Below are positions 27,179 through 36,065 of a DNA stretch of 64,000 bases, in pieces. A program made the position numbers and the translations under genes. Position 1 is the first letter of the stretch, and every line of letters starts with the position of its first letter. The notes below the pieces were generated by a model that was not told the DNA's origin, did not search any database, and saw only the letters and a list, made by a program, of their open reading frames with translations. Source of the DNA: Paracoccus sp. R12_2 (GTDB lineage Bacteria; Pseudomonadota; Alphaproteobacteria; Rhodobacterales; Rhodobacteraceae); contig NZ_JAGHRA010000014.1 in the NCBI RefSeq assembly GCF_017744015.1, positions 1-64,000 on the forward strand, written 5' to 3'.

Positions 27179-28347
27179 CGGGCAACTCCGAATTTGGTGC
27201 AGGTGGTGGTGGGCAGGTCGGTGCCCAGCGTGTCGAGTTCGGACCGCTGGTGCAGGAAACCTTCCAGCGGCGCGACATTGACGACGGCGCGTTCCGTGAC
27301 CAGCGGGATCGGCTGGCGCATCTGGCCGTCCCATCCGCGGAACGACAGGGGCGTGCCGAGGAACCCGGCCAGCCGGAACTGATCCGACAGGATATAGTCG
27401 CGCAAGGCGCCAGGATCGGCGGTCCCGGCGCGGGTCACGGCCTCGCCAATCGCGGCGACGGCGGCCCAGGCGCCGAAATCCTGCACCAGCATGTCGCGAT
27501 GCGCGGCGTCCCGGAACCGGCCTTGCAACTGCGCCGCGCCCCAATTTTCGACCACCGGCGACCAGCCGCGCGGCATGATCCCTTCGGACCCGGCAAGGGG
27601 CCGCGCCTGCCAGGTGTTATAGGCGATATAGCGGCCGAAATCGCCGCGTTCATCGGCCACGATCAGCATGTCATGTTCGGGCAGGTCCTGGGTGAACAGC
27701 GGCACCTCGGCCGAGGCGACACGGCGCATGTCGGCATCGAATTTCCAGTCCGCCTCGCCCTTCAGCCCGATCCCGAATTTCGTCAGCGAGGCGCGGATCG
27801 CATCGGCAAAGGCGGCGTCTTCGGGGTTCGGTCCATGGACCATCGCCAGATCGGTCCATTGCTTTTTCAACGCGAATTGCGACAGCGCATCGGCCCGCAT
27901 CGACAGGCTGGGCGTGGTGTGCAGGACATTCGCGCGGCAATCATCCCCGCGCAGGCTGTCATCGGGGGCCGCGGTGTTGAAGATCACCGCACCGGCGGCA
28001 TCGGGCAGATCGGCCAGCGCCAGCAGATCGGCCGGCGGCGCCTTGACCACCAGCAGCCGCGCCCCATCCGCCAGGGCGGCGCGTGCCGCCGCCAGAAAAT
28101 CGTCATCCGGCGCGACGATGGTTTCGTTCAGCCGGTATTCATGGCCCAGAAAGCGGCCCGTCGTGGCGATATCGGACAGCGCGACACGGGCGCCGGCCAC
28201 GCCCAGATCGGGCGGCGGCGCGATCAGGTTCGACAGGATCGGCGGCGGCGTCACCTGCCGCTCGATCAGGTCGATGCGCACCTGTTCGGCGGTCGCGCCA
28301 CCCGCGACGGCAATGCAGGCAAGCGGCGCGGACAGCCATCGAAACAT
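27175..28347 (-). CDS. PQQ-associated ABC-type substrate-binding protein
   Basis: 390 residues with signal peptide (RWLSAPLACIAVAGGATA). The fold is of the branched-chain amino-acid/urea-binding type (type I periplasmic binding protein), but the sequence (RVALSDIATTGRFLGHEYRL, DIATTGRF; later LVVKAPPADLLALADLPDA) matches the PQQ-dependent alcohol-dehydrogenase-system binding proteins. No ABC permease or ATPase follows, so its ligand and partner are unknown; it may bind alcohol-derived metabolites or help cofactor delivery. It is first in the minus-strand operon. ATG 28347 follows AAAGGGGG. The intergenic region to the divergent Sel1-repeat gene (127 bp) should hold the promoter. Confidence 0.82.
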   Translation of the reverse strand: MFRWLSAPLACIAVAGGATAEQVRIDLIERQVTPPPILSNLIAPPPDLGVAGARVALSDIATTGRFLGHEYRLNETIVAPDDDFLAAARAALADGARLLVVKAPPADLLALADLPDAAGAVIFNTAAPDDSLRGDDCRANVLHTTPSLSMRADALSQFALKKQWTDLAMVHGPNPEDAAFADAIRASLTKFGIGLKGEADWKFDADMRRVASAEVPLFTQDLPEHDMLIVADERGDFGRYIAYNTWQARPLAGSEGIMPRGWSPVVENWGAAQLQGRFRDAAHRDMLVQDFGAWAAVAAIGEAVTRAGTADPGALRDYILSDQFRLAGFLGTPLSFRGWDGQMRQPIPLVTERAVVNVAPLEGFLHQRSELDTLGTDLPTTTCTKFGVAR

Positions 28348-28473
28348 GCAAATTCCCCCTTTCGCCGAAGTTTGGGAAAATTGGCCGGCCGCGAAAATAC
28401 GACCATGGTCCAATCCCGGACCGCAGGGCGGGGTGCTATCATCAGCCGTCTGGCAACCGGCGGAGGATGGGAA

Positions 28474-29019
28474 ATGATGCGGATCATCTGCGGGGCTGCG
28501 CTTGCGGCCCTTTGTGCCCTGCCCGCCGCCGCGCAGGACGCCGATCAGCTTGGCGACCTGAACCCCGACGAGATGACCTGGCAGCGCGTCATACGCGACA
28601 TCGAACGCGGGCAAACCACGATGACGAATTGCGCCGCCGGCTATTACATCACCAAAAGCGGCCGCCACGGCCCGGCCCGGACCCTGTTCGAACGCTGTGC
28701 CGATGACGGCTGGACCGGGGCGATGACCTGGATGGGGCAGATGGATGAAAACGGGCTGGGCGGGCCGCAGGATTCGGCCCGCGCCGCGGAGTGGGATCGC
28801 CGCGCGGCCGAGGCCGGCGATCCGGTCGGGATGCTGAACCGGGGGCTGGACCTGTTGCGCGGCCACGGCATCGCGCGCGATCCCGAGGCCGGCCGGCGCA
28901 TGATCGACGGCGCGGCGCAGCAGGGCCTGACAACGGCGCGCGATCTGCAGGCCGCCGATTACGACCCCCGCGCGGTCACGCCCGACGCGGATGAATGGCG
29001 CTATCAGAACCTGTTCTGA
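28474..29019 (+). CDS. secreted Sel1-repeat protein
   Basis: 181 residues with a signal peptide (IICGAALAALCALPAAAQ). Sel1/TPR-like repeats: AGYYITKSGRHGPARTLFER, CADDGWTGAMTWMGQMDENG and AAEAGDPVGMLNRGLDLLRG, each with the A-x-x-x-G pattern and the GDP...G turn. Sel1 repeats mediate protein-protein contacts in the periplasm. It sits between the divergent binding-protein operon and the quinoprotein gene and is read towards the latter; a chaperone or adaptor role for the dehydrogenase is only an inference from position. Confidence 0.75.
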   Translation: MMRIICGAALAALCALPAAAQDADQLGDLNPDEMTWQRVIRDIERGQTTMTNCAAGYYITKSGRHGPARTLFERCADDGWTGAMTWMGQMDENGLGGPQDSARAAEWDRRAAEAGDPVGMLNRGLDLLRGHGIARDPEAGRRMIDGAAQQGLTTARDLQAADYDPRAVTPDADEWRYQNLF

Positions 29020-29157
29020 CGCCGCCCGCCCCCACCACGCCGACCCATTCGACCAATGGACAATATACGGCGCGGCGGGGCGATCCGCATACTCACCGCC
29101 AGACGCCTCGGGCCGGTTCGGCACAAAGAGAGGCCAACACCAAGCGGAGGAGAGAAC

Positions 29158-30924
29158 ATGAACAGATTCGTGCTGGCGACGGTCCTGGCAATGACCGGCA
29201 TCGCCACGGCGGCCGGCGCCGCCGTCACCGAGGAAGACCTGGCCAATGACCAGGCATCGACGGGCGACGTGCTGACCAACGGCATGGGCCGCGACCTTCA
29301 GCGTTTCAGCCCGCTGACCACCCTGAACAAGGACAATGTCCAGAACCTCGTGCCCGCCTGGGCCTTTTCCTTTGGCGGCGAAAAGCAGCGCGGCCAGGAA
29401 AGCCAGCCGCTGATCCATGACGGGATGATGTATGTCACCGGGTCCTATTCCCGCGTCTATGCGGTCGACCTGAAGACCGGCAAGGAAGTCTGGCAATATG
29501 ACGCCCGCCTGCCCGAAGGGATCCTGCCCTGCTGTGACGTGGTCAATCGCGGCGGCGCGATCTTTGGCGACAATTTCTATTTCGGCACGCTGGACGCGCG
29601 GATCGTCGCGCTGGACCTGAAGACCGGCGACGTGAAATGGAACAAGAAGATCGCCGATTACAAGGAAGGCTATTCCTATACCGCCGCACCGCTGATCGTG
29701 AACGGGCTGGTGATCACCGGCAATTCCGGCGGTGAATTCGGCGTAGTCGGCGAGGTTCAGGCCCGCGATGCCGAAACCGGCGAAACGGTCTGGACGCGCC
29801 CGGTGATCGAAGGGCACATGGGCACGCTGAACGGCGCGGAAAGCACCATGACCGGCGAATTGAACGCCACCTGGCCGGGCGACATGTGGAAGACCGGCGG
29901 CGGGGCGCCCTGGCTGGGCGGGTCCTATGACAAGGACACCAACACGCTGGTCTTTGGCACCGGCAACCCGTCGCCCTGGAACAGCCACCTGCGCGGCGCC
30001 GGCGAACCCGTTGAAGGCAACAAGGGCGACAACCTCTATGCCGCGTCGCGTCTGGGGATCGACCCCGCCACTGGCGAGATCAAGTGGCATTTCCAGTCCA
30101 CCCCGCGCGAAGGCTGGGATTTCGACGGCGTGAACGAGGTCGTGCCCTTTGTCGACAAGGACGGCAACCAGCGTTTCGCCACCGCCGACCGGAACGGCTA
30201 TTTCTATGTCCTGAACCGTCAGGATGGCGCCTATGTCAACGCCTGGCCCTTTGTTCAGAACATCAGCTGGGCATCCGGCATCGATGACACGGGCCGGCCG
30301 ATCTATAACGAAGACAACCGCCCCGGCGCCGCCAATGAGGCCGCCGAAGGCGGCAAGGGCCAGCAGGTCTTTGCGGTGCCGTCCTTCCTCGGCGGCAAGA
30401 ACTGGATGCCGATGGCCTATAGCCAGTCGACCGAACTGTTCTATGTGCCCTCGAACGAATGGGGCATGGACATCTGGAACGAACCGATCAGCTTCAAGAA
30501 GGGCGCGGCCTATCTGGGCGCGGGCTTTACCATCAAGCCGATCTTCGACGACCATATCGGCAGCCTGAAGGCGATCGACCCCAATACCGGCGAAGTGAAA
30601 TGGGAATACAAGAACGACGCACCCCTGTGGGGCGGCGTGATGACCACCGCCGGCGGCCTGGTCTTCATGGGCAACCCCGAGGGTGACTTCATGGCGCTGG
30701 ATGACGCCACGGGCGAAATCCTGTGGTCGTTCCAGACCGGGTCGGGCATCGTCGGCCAGCCGATCACCTGGGAACAGGATGGCGAGCAATATGTCTCGAT
30801 CGTCTCGGGCTGGGGCGGCGCCGTGCCGCTGTGGGGCGGCGAGGTCGCCAAGAAGGTCAACTATCTGAACCAGGGCGGCACCGTCTGGACCTTCAAGCTG
30901 CCCAAGCAGCTGGCGGCCAACTGA
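29158..30924 (+). CDS. PQQ-dependent alcohol dehydrogenase, lanthanide-type signature (PedH/ExaA/XoxF family)
   Basis: 588 residues, one subunit of a periplasmic quinoprotein. A signal peptide (residues 1-22) precedes an eight-bladed propeller with repeated tryptophan-docking motifs ([37 protein letters not shown]). Adjacent cysteines Cys125-Cys126 (LPCCDVV) form the disulphide ring beneath PQQ. The catalytic base Asp321 is followed two residues later by Asp323 in GWDFDGVNE; this extra Asp coordinates lanthanides in XoxF and PedH, whereas Ca-dependent homologues usually have Ala, Ser or Thr. No haem-binding CxxCH is present, so it is not a quinohaemoprotein. The start has CGGAGGAG 8 nt upstream. 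Confidence 0.9.
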   Translation: MNRFVLATVLAMTGIATAAGAAVTEEDLANDQASTGDVLTNGMGRDLQRFSPLTTLNKDNVQNLVPAWAFSFGGEKQRGQESQPLIHDGMMYVTGSYSRVYAVDLKTGKEVWQYDARLPEGILPCCDVVNRGGAIFGDNFYFGTLDARIVALDLKTGDVKWNKKIADYKEGYSYTAAPLIVNGLVITGNSGGEFGVVGEVQARDAETGETVWTRPVIEGHMGTLNGAESTMTGELNATWPGDMWKTGGGAPWLGGSYDKDTNTLVFGTGNPSPWNSHLRGAGEPVEGNKGDNLYAASRLGIDPATGEIKWHFQSTPREGWDFDGVNEVVPFVDKDGNQRFATADRNGYFYVLNRQDGAYVNAWPFVQNISWASGIDDTGRPIYNEDNRPGAANEAAEGGKGQQVFAVPSFLGGKNWMPMAYSQSTELFYVPSNEWGMDIWNEPISFKKGAAYLGAGFTIKPIFDDHIGSLKAIDPNTGEVKWEYKNDAPLWGGVMTTAGGLVFMGNPEGDFMALDDATGEILWSFQTGSGIVGQPITWEQDGEQYVSIVSGWGGAVPLWGGEVAKKVNYLNQGGTVWTFKLPKQLAAN

Positions 30925-31091
30925 CAGGCACTTGCCAGTGGTATCGTCAGGGGCGCGGGCCGGCGGTTCGCGTCCCTTTCGTCATCGCGCCCCATCCCGA
31001 GGCCGCATGTTCGACCAATTTACGGCTCGGCGCAGCGCGCGACACAACCTAGACTAAACGTCACCCATCCCTCCAACCCAAAGGGCCCGCC

Positions 31092-31805
31092 ATGGCGACC
31101 AGCGCAATTCCGACACCCGAGGCCGATGCCGCCTTTCGCACCGCGCTGATCATCGAGGATCACCCGCTGTTCGGTGACGCGCTTGCCATGACGCTGCAAT
31201 CGGTGTCGGGGATCGAAACCGTCATGCATGCCGAAAACCTGACGCAGGCGGCCGGCATGCTGACCGATGGCGCCAGTTTCGATGTCGTGCTGCTGGACCT
31301 GAACCTGCCCGATGTGGACGGGCTGGAAGGGTTGATCACGCTGCGCCGGATCGCGCCGCAGACGCCGATCCTGCTGGTCACATCGGTCAATGAAACGCGG
31401 GTCGTGCGGGCGTCGCTGGCCGCCGGGGCGGCGGGTTTCGTGCCGAAACATTCCCGGCGCGAGGTGTTCAAGGCCGCCTTTCAGGCGCTGGCGGCGGGGG
31501 AAATCTATGCCCCCGACCTGCCCACCGACGACGAACTGGACGCGATGCCGCCATCGGGGCGCGACACCGCGATCCGCCGGCTGTCGCAACTGACCAATCA
31601 GCAGGCGCGGATTCTTGACCTGATCTGCGAGGGCAAGATGAACAAGCAGATTGCGCATGAGCTCGCCATAGCGGAAACAACCGTCAAGGCGCATGTCACC
31701 GCGATCATGCGCAAGATGGGCGTCACCTCGCGAACGCAGGCGGTGCTGATGGCGCGGGACGCGAAGATGACGGGGCTGTTGAATGATGCCGGAGGAAACA
31801 CTTAA
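31092..31805 (+). CDS. LuxR-type response regulator (ExaE/AgmR-like)
   Basis: 237 residues. The receiver domain has the acidic pocket IIEDHPLFGDAL and phospho-acceptor Asp69 in VVLLDLNLPDVDG, with the conserved Thr/Ser (LLVTSVNE) and Lys (GFVPKHSRRE). The C-terminal LuxR/NarL helix-turn-helix reads LTNQQARILDLICEGKMNKQ, IAHELAIAETTVKAHVTAIM. ExaE/AgmR-type regulators activate quinoprotein alcohol dehydrogenase genes. It is first of a three-gene unit with a FIST sensor and a hybrid kinase, so it is probably phosphorylated by that kinase and controls the adjacent module. Confidence 0.9.
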   Translation: MATSAIPTPEADAAFRTALIIEDHPLFGDALAMTLQSVSGIETVMHAENLTQAAGMLTDGASFDVVLLDLNLPDVDGLEGLITLRRIAPQTPILLVTSVNETRVVRASLAAGAAGFVPKHSRREVFKAAFQALAAGEIYAPDLPTDDELDAMPPSGRDTAIRRLSQLTNQQARILDLICEGKMNKQIAHELAIAETTVKAHVTAIMRKMGVTSRTQAVLMARDAKMTGLLNDAGGNT

Positions 31806-32970
31806 CCCGCCACCCCCCGGCAGCGAGGGCGCGAAAGACGTGCTGGCCCCGTGCCGCGCATCCGTGCCGATGGATGATCCCGACCCGGTGGCGCGGCTGG
31901 CCGCCGCGCTTGGGCCCGGCCCCTTTGCGCTGATCATCCTGTTTGCCGCCCGCGCCGCTGACATGGACGCGATCCTGGCCCGCGCGACCGAGACCTTCCC
32001 GCGCAGCGAAATCGCCGGCTGCACCACGGCAGGCGAAATCTGCGAAACCGGCTATGCCGACGGGCATCTGGTCGCGGTCGGCTTTCCCGCCGCGGGCTTT
32101 GCCGCCGAAACCGTGCTGATCGACCCGGTCGATGCGGTCGACAGCCGCGACGTCATCGCCCGGCTGCGCCGTGCGCGGCAGGCGCTGCACCGCCGCCGCG
32201 GGGATTTCGCGCATGAGCTGGCGATCCTGATGGTTGACGGGCTGTCGGGCCATGAAGAACAGCTGATCGCCGCACTGGCCGGTGGGCTGGGGCCGATGCC
32301 GACGGTGGGCGGATCGGCCGGCGACGACCGCCAGCTGGTGCGCACCCATGTCTTTGCCGATGGCAAGATCCGCACCCGCGCGGCGGTCCTTTGCCTGCTG
32401 CGTGCGCGGGCGCCGTTCCGGGTGTTTTCCTTTGACGCGACCTGCCCGTCGCGCACCCAGATGGTGGTGACCAGCGCCGATCCGGTCAACCGCGCCGTGC
32501 TGCGCATCAATGACGAACCGGCGGCGCGCGAATATGCGCGGCTGCTGGACCGCCCGGTCGACAGCCTCGGGCCCGAAATCTTCGCCACCCGCCCGGTTCT
32601 GGTCCGCGCCGGCGGTCGCCACCATGTCCGCGCCATCCGCCATGTCGGGCCGGAAGATTCGCTGGTCTTCTTTGGCGCCGTGGCCGAGGGCATGGTCCTG
32701 ACCCTGTCGGCCGAGAGCGATCTGGCCGCGCATCTGGGCGGCGTCATGCGTGATCTGCGGCGCGACCGCACGCCCCGGATGGTGCTGGGCTTTGACTGTA
32801 TCTTTCGCCGGATCGCTGCCGAAAGCATGCAGCAGACGACCGAGGTCAGCCACATCCTGGCCGAAAACCGCGTCACGGGCTTTTCCACCTATGGCGAACA
32901 GATCGGCACTATGCATGTCAACCAGACGCTGACCGGGATCGCCTTTTACGGGCCGGACGGCACCCCATGA
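31783..32970 (+). CDS. FIST N/C domain sensory protein
   Basis: 395 residues, no signal peptide. The FIST N domain is seen in SEIAGCTTAGEICETGYADG, ALIILFAARAADMDAILARA and MPTVGGSAGDDRQLVRTHVF; the FIST C domain in NEPAAREYARLLDRPV-like sequence (AAREYARLLDRPVDSLGPEI) and the end GFSTYGEQIGTMHVNQTLTG. FIST domains bind small ligands, proposed amino acids or metabolites, and often feed two-component systems. The gene overlaps the regulator upstream by 23 bases and the kinase downstream by ATGA, so the three are co-translated. The N-terminal 28 residues are Pro-rich and the start could be internal (ATG 31870). Confidence 0.88.
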   Translation: MMPEETLNPPPPGSEGAKDVLAPCRASVPMDDPDPVARLAAALGPGPFALIILFAARAADMDAILARATETFPRSEIAGCTTAGEICETGYADGHLVAVGFPAAGFAAETVLIDPVDAVDSRDVIARLRRARQALHRRRGDFAHELAILMVDGLSGHEEQLIAALAGGLGPMPTVGGSAGDDRQLVRTHVFADGKIRTRAAVLCLLRARAPFRVFSFDATCPSRTQMVVTSADPVNRAVLRINDEPAAREYARLLDRPVDSLGPEIFATRPVLVRAGGRHHVRAIRHVGPEDSLVFFGAVAEGMVLTLSAESDLAAHLGGVMRDLRRDRTPRMVLGFDCIFRRIAAESMQQTTEVSHILAENRVTGFSTYGEQIGTMHVNQTLTGIAFYGPDGTP

Positions 32971-35207
32971 CCGGCGCGCGCACGGATCTGCCGACCGATG
33001 TCGAACGGATGATGGCGCCCGGCGACAGCCCGGATCGGCGCCATGAAAAGCTGGTGCGCATCACCCAGGCGCTGATCCGCCATGTCGAGGACCTGCCCGA
33101 GGACAGCGGCGCCGGCTATGCCCAGTTTCAACGCGCCGCCGTGCTGGAGGACGAGGTCCGCGCCCGCACCCGCGATCTGGAACGCGCGCTCGCCCTGCTG
33201 AACGCGTCGAATGCGCAACTGGCCGATGCATTCCGCGAAAAGGAACTGGCGCGGCAGAACCTGTCGGCGGCGATCGAAACCATTCAGGAAGGCTTTGCCC
33301 TGTTCGATCCGCAGGACCGGCTGATCCTGTGCAATGCCCGTTTCAACGCGCTGCTGCCCGATATCGTCGACCGGCTGCGGCCGGGTCTTGGCTTTGACGA
33401 CTATCTGCACCTCGTCGCCAGTTCGCGCCATCTCGTCATCCCGCCGGGCATGACGCGCGACGGCTGGATCGAGATGCGCAAGAAGCGCCACAGCGAACGC
33501 CATTTCATCCTGACCCAGGGCATGGCCGACGGCCGCTGGGTGCAGGTGTCCGAACAGCGCACCAGCGACGGCAGCACCGCGATCCTGCAAACCGACGTGA
33601 CCGACCTGATCCTCAGCGAGCGGGCCGAGCGCGGACGGCTGCTGGATGACCAGACCGCCGTGTTGCAGGCAACGCTGGACCATGTGCCGCTGGGGGTGTG
33701 CATCTTTGACGCGCGGCTGCGGCTGATCGGCTGGAATGCCCGTCTGGGCGAGATGCTGGCGATCCCGCGTGCCCGGCTGCGCGCCGGTCTGCTGGTCGAT
33801 GACCTGTTGCATCACTTGCGCGCGCAACTGTCATTCCCGACCCATCAGGGGGTCAACCGGCTGGTCGACTGGGTGCGCTCGGTCCGCCGCAAGGACAGTT
33901 TCAAGGTCGAGGTGACCCGCGATGGCGGCGGCCGCGCGCTGGCCATCTATGCGCAGGAAATTCCCGATGGTGGCTTCGTGATGTCGATCGACGACATCAC
34001 CGAAGAACGCAATACGATGCTGGCCATCCGCCGCGCCAATGAAACGCTGGAAGCGCGGGTCATCGAACGCACGCTGGAACTGCAAGACGCGCTGGCCAGC
34101 GCCGAACGGGCCAATGCGTCCCGCATCCGTTTCGTCGCGGCGGTGGGCCATGACCTGATGCAGCCGCTGTCGGCGGCCACGCTCTATGTCGGGTCGCTGA
34201 TCGAGGACGTGGCCCCGCCGCAGCAGCGGGCCAAGCTGGAAAACGTGCAGCGCTCGCTCGATTCGGTCAGCGGCCTGCTGGGCGCCCTGCTGGATATCTC
34301 GCGGCTCGAGGTCGGTCAGGCGGCGCTGACGATCGAGCCGATCTCGCTGCGGCCACTGTTCGACCAGTTGCGCGACGAATTCACCCCGGTCGCCGAGGCA
34401 AAGGGGATCGAGCTGATCATCCGCCCGGCCCATGCGACGGTGGTGTCCGACCGCATCTATCTGCGGCGGATTCTGGCGAACCTGATCTCGAATGCGATCC
34501 GCTATACCGATCGGGGCCGGGTTCTGGTCACCGCCCGCCGCCGGCCCGACCGCCAGCTGATCCAGGTGCGCGATACCGGGCGCGGCATCGCCGCCGGCGA
34601 CCAGCAGGATATCTTCAAGGAATTCAAACGTCTGGATGCCAAGGCCAGCGCCGCCGAGGGGCTGGGGCTGGGGCTGGCCATCGTCGAACGCGCCGCATCG
34701 CTGCTGGGCCACCGGCTGGACCTGCGATCGGCGCCGGGCTGTGGCTCGACCTTTTCGGTCGAGCTGGCCTCGACCCGGCAGGGCGATCACCGGCTGCACC
34801 GCAGCGCCCCCGCCCCCGCAGCGCCCGACGAGATCATCGACATGACCGCGCTGATCGTCGAGAACGATGCCGAGGTCACGCTGGCCCTGTCGCAATTGCT
34901 GGAACAATGGGGCATCAACGTGCTGGACGTGCCCTCGGGCGAGGATGCGCTGGTGCTGTTGCGGGATACCGGGGTCGAACCCGATCTGTGCCTTGTCGAT
35001 TACCGGCTGGGCGCGGGGATGGACGGGCTGGCCTGTCTGGCCGCGATGGAACCGCTGTTGCCGGGCCGGCCGGCGAAATGCCTGATGACGGCGGAACGAT
35101 CCGAGGCGCTGGCCCAGCAGGCGGCGCGGCAATCCGTCGAATTGCTTTACAAGCCCATCACCCCCGAAACGCTGGCGCGGGTGGCCTATAAGTTTCTGAA
35201 CATCTGA
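32967..35207 (+). CDS. hybrid sensor histidine kinase with C-terminal receiver (ErcS'-like)
   Basis: 746 residues, cytoplasmic (no membrane helix). An N-terminal coiled coil (about 50-90) precedes two PAS-like domains (about 95-210, with EGFALFDPQDRLILCNARFN; and about 230-330, with GVCIFDARLRLIGWNARLGE), a second coiled coil and the HisKA H-box AVGHDLMQPLSAATLYVG (His395). The HATPase domain has the N box (LANLISNAIRYTDRG), G1 (DTGRGIA) and G2 (GLGLGLAIVE). The C-terminal receiver has Asp678 (CLVDYRLGAG). The architecture matches kinases that control ethanol-oxidation genes in Pseudomonas. It presumably reads the FIST protein and signals to the adjacent LuxR-type regulator. Confidence 0.9.
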   Translation: MTGARTDLPTDVERMMAPGDSPDRRHEKLVRITQALIRHVEDLPEDSGAGYAQFQRAAVLEDEVRARTRDLERALALLNASNAQLADAFREKELARQNLSAAIETIQEGFALFDPQDRLILCNARFNALLPDIVDRLRPGLGFDDYLHLVASSRHLVIPPGMTRDGWIEMRKKRHSERHFILTQGMADGRWVQVSEQRTSDGSTAILQTDVTDLILSERAERGRLLDDQTAVLQATLDHVPLGVCIFDARLRLIGWNARLGEMLAIPRARLRAGLLVDDLLHHLRAQLSFPTHQGVNRLVDWVRSVRRKDSFKVEVTRDGGGRALAIYAQEIPDGGFVMSIDDITEERNTMLAIRRANETLEARVIERTLELQDALASAERANASRIRFVAAVGHDLMQPLSAATLYVGSLIEDVAPPQQRAKLENVQRSLDSVSGLLGALLDISRLEVGQAALTIEPISLRPLFDQLRDEFTPVAEAKGIELIIRPAHATVVSDRIYLRRILANLISNAIRYTDRGRVLVTARRRPDRQLIQVRDTGRGIAAGDQQDIFKEFKRLDAKASAAEGLGLGLAIVERAASLLGHRLDLRSAPGCGSTFSVELASTRQGDHRLHRSAPAPAAPDEIIDMTALIVENDAEVTLALSQLLEQWGINVLDVPSGEDALVLLRDTGVEPDLCLVDYRLGAGMDGLACLAAMEPLLPGRPAKCLMTAERSEALAQQAARQSVELLYKPITPETLARVAYKFLNI

Positions 35208-35360
35208 ACGTCGGGCGACCGGCCATGGCCGCTGAAAGGACGCCGCCCCCGGCCATGGGGGTCAATTTACGCGGCGCAAACCGGGGCGAAAACCCGAACT
35301 TTTACTACCGCTTGCGTCTGGAAACCCGGCAGATTCCAATGCTAGATATACATATGTCGC

Positions 35361-35392
35361 TGTCGCGTTGCCCTTAACAACGAGACAGGACG
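35361..35392. repeat. extra 32-bp left end of the 251-bp element
   Basis: The first 32 bp of the 251-bp element, starting TGTCGCG, are present twice in tandem here (35361-35392 and 35393-35424). The duplication suggests an aborted or repeated end-joining event, such as recombination between tandem IS ends. Confidence 0.85.
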
Positions 35393-35643
35393 TGTCGCGT
35401 TGCCCTTAACAACGAGACAGGACGCTTTTGCGGCCCTTTTGTTTCCAAAACTTTCCCATAAATATGAGACGACTGAACTAATAGCATGAATCCTATGCGT
35501 TTATCTCACACAGTCCGCTGGAACTCTGTTTCATAATTATGGGCAACGATATCGCAGTTTAGGGCAAAATATCTCATTTAATGGCAAAAGAAGGGCATTG
35601 ATTTTATTGGATTCTCTATTTCACATTTAAGGGCAACGCGACA
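35393..35643. mobile_element. 251-bp non-autonomous element with IS21-type ends, copy 2
   Basis: Same length and orientation as the copy at 18282-18532, with two substitutions seen by eye (TTGCCC to TTTCCC in one subterminal motif; TCCTCTGG to TCCGCTGG). Both 17-bp ends are intact. No target duplication is evident at either copy. Together the copies bracket about 17 kb containing istA and the whole PQQ-alcohol-oxidation module. Confidence 0.78.
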
Positions 35644-35674
35644 TCAGGACAATCGCGCAGCTGATGGGGTTGGA

Positions 35675-35950
35675 TCAGGCTTCTTGTCTCGGCCAGTTCG
35701 TGAACAGATCCTCGCCTCCTCTGTGGAGTCGAACGTGATGCTGTCGGCAGAGCCACCTGACTTGCAGCGGCGCGGCATAGTCGTCGTGATGCGCGTCTGT
35801 TCGGGAATGTCCGCAGACCTCGCATTCCTGCTTGACCAGCTCGCCGCTCTTGAGCCCGCGCTGCACCGCGAGATGGGCACTGTACTTTGCAGCATTCTGC
35901 TTGCGCCAGTAGGCCTGCCGCGTGCCCGTCGTCAGTTTCGGTTCAGTCAT
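35675..35950 (-). CDS. small HNH-like zinc-ribbon protein
   Basis: 91 residues from ATG 35950, which has GGAG upstream. The N-terminus is basic (TRQAYWRKQNAAKYSAHLAV). The core is a zinc-binding treble-clef-like unit: CEVCG, then DAHHDDYAAPLQVRWLCRQH and HVRLHRGG, giving CxxC...HH...CxxHH. This resembles short HNH proteins common on phages and plasmids; the catalytic Asn of a full HNH nuclease is not clear, so activity is uncertain. It lies just outside the 251-bp element and is convergent with nothing obvious. Confidence 0.65.
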   Translation of the reverse strand: MTEPKLTTGTRQAYWRKQNAAKYSAHLAVQRGLKSGELVKQECEVCGHSRTDAHHDDYAAPLQVRWLCRQHHVRLHRGGEDLFTNWPRQEA

Positions 35951-36065
35951 GACCGACCACTCCGCTGAATTAGGCCCGACGAGCTTACCGGCGAAGTGAT
36001 CATTGAGCAACTTTTGCCTTCTGTCTCAACCTTGCAGCCGTGCAGGGGCCTGTTTCCGGTCATGC

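Noticed and set aside
27175..30789. A 1204-codon open frame on the minus strand
   Set aside because: Only its last 390 codons (from ATG 28347) form the ABC-type binding protein. The rest is the antisense of the Sel1-repeat and quinoprotein genes in very GC-rich DNA.
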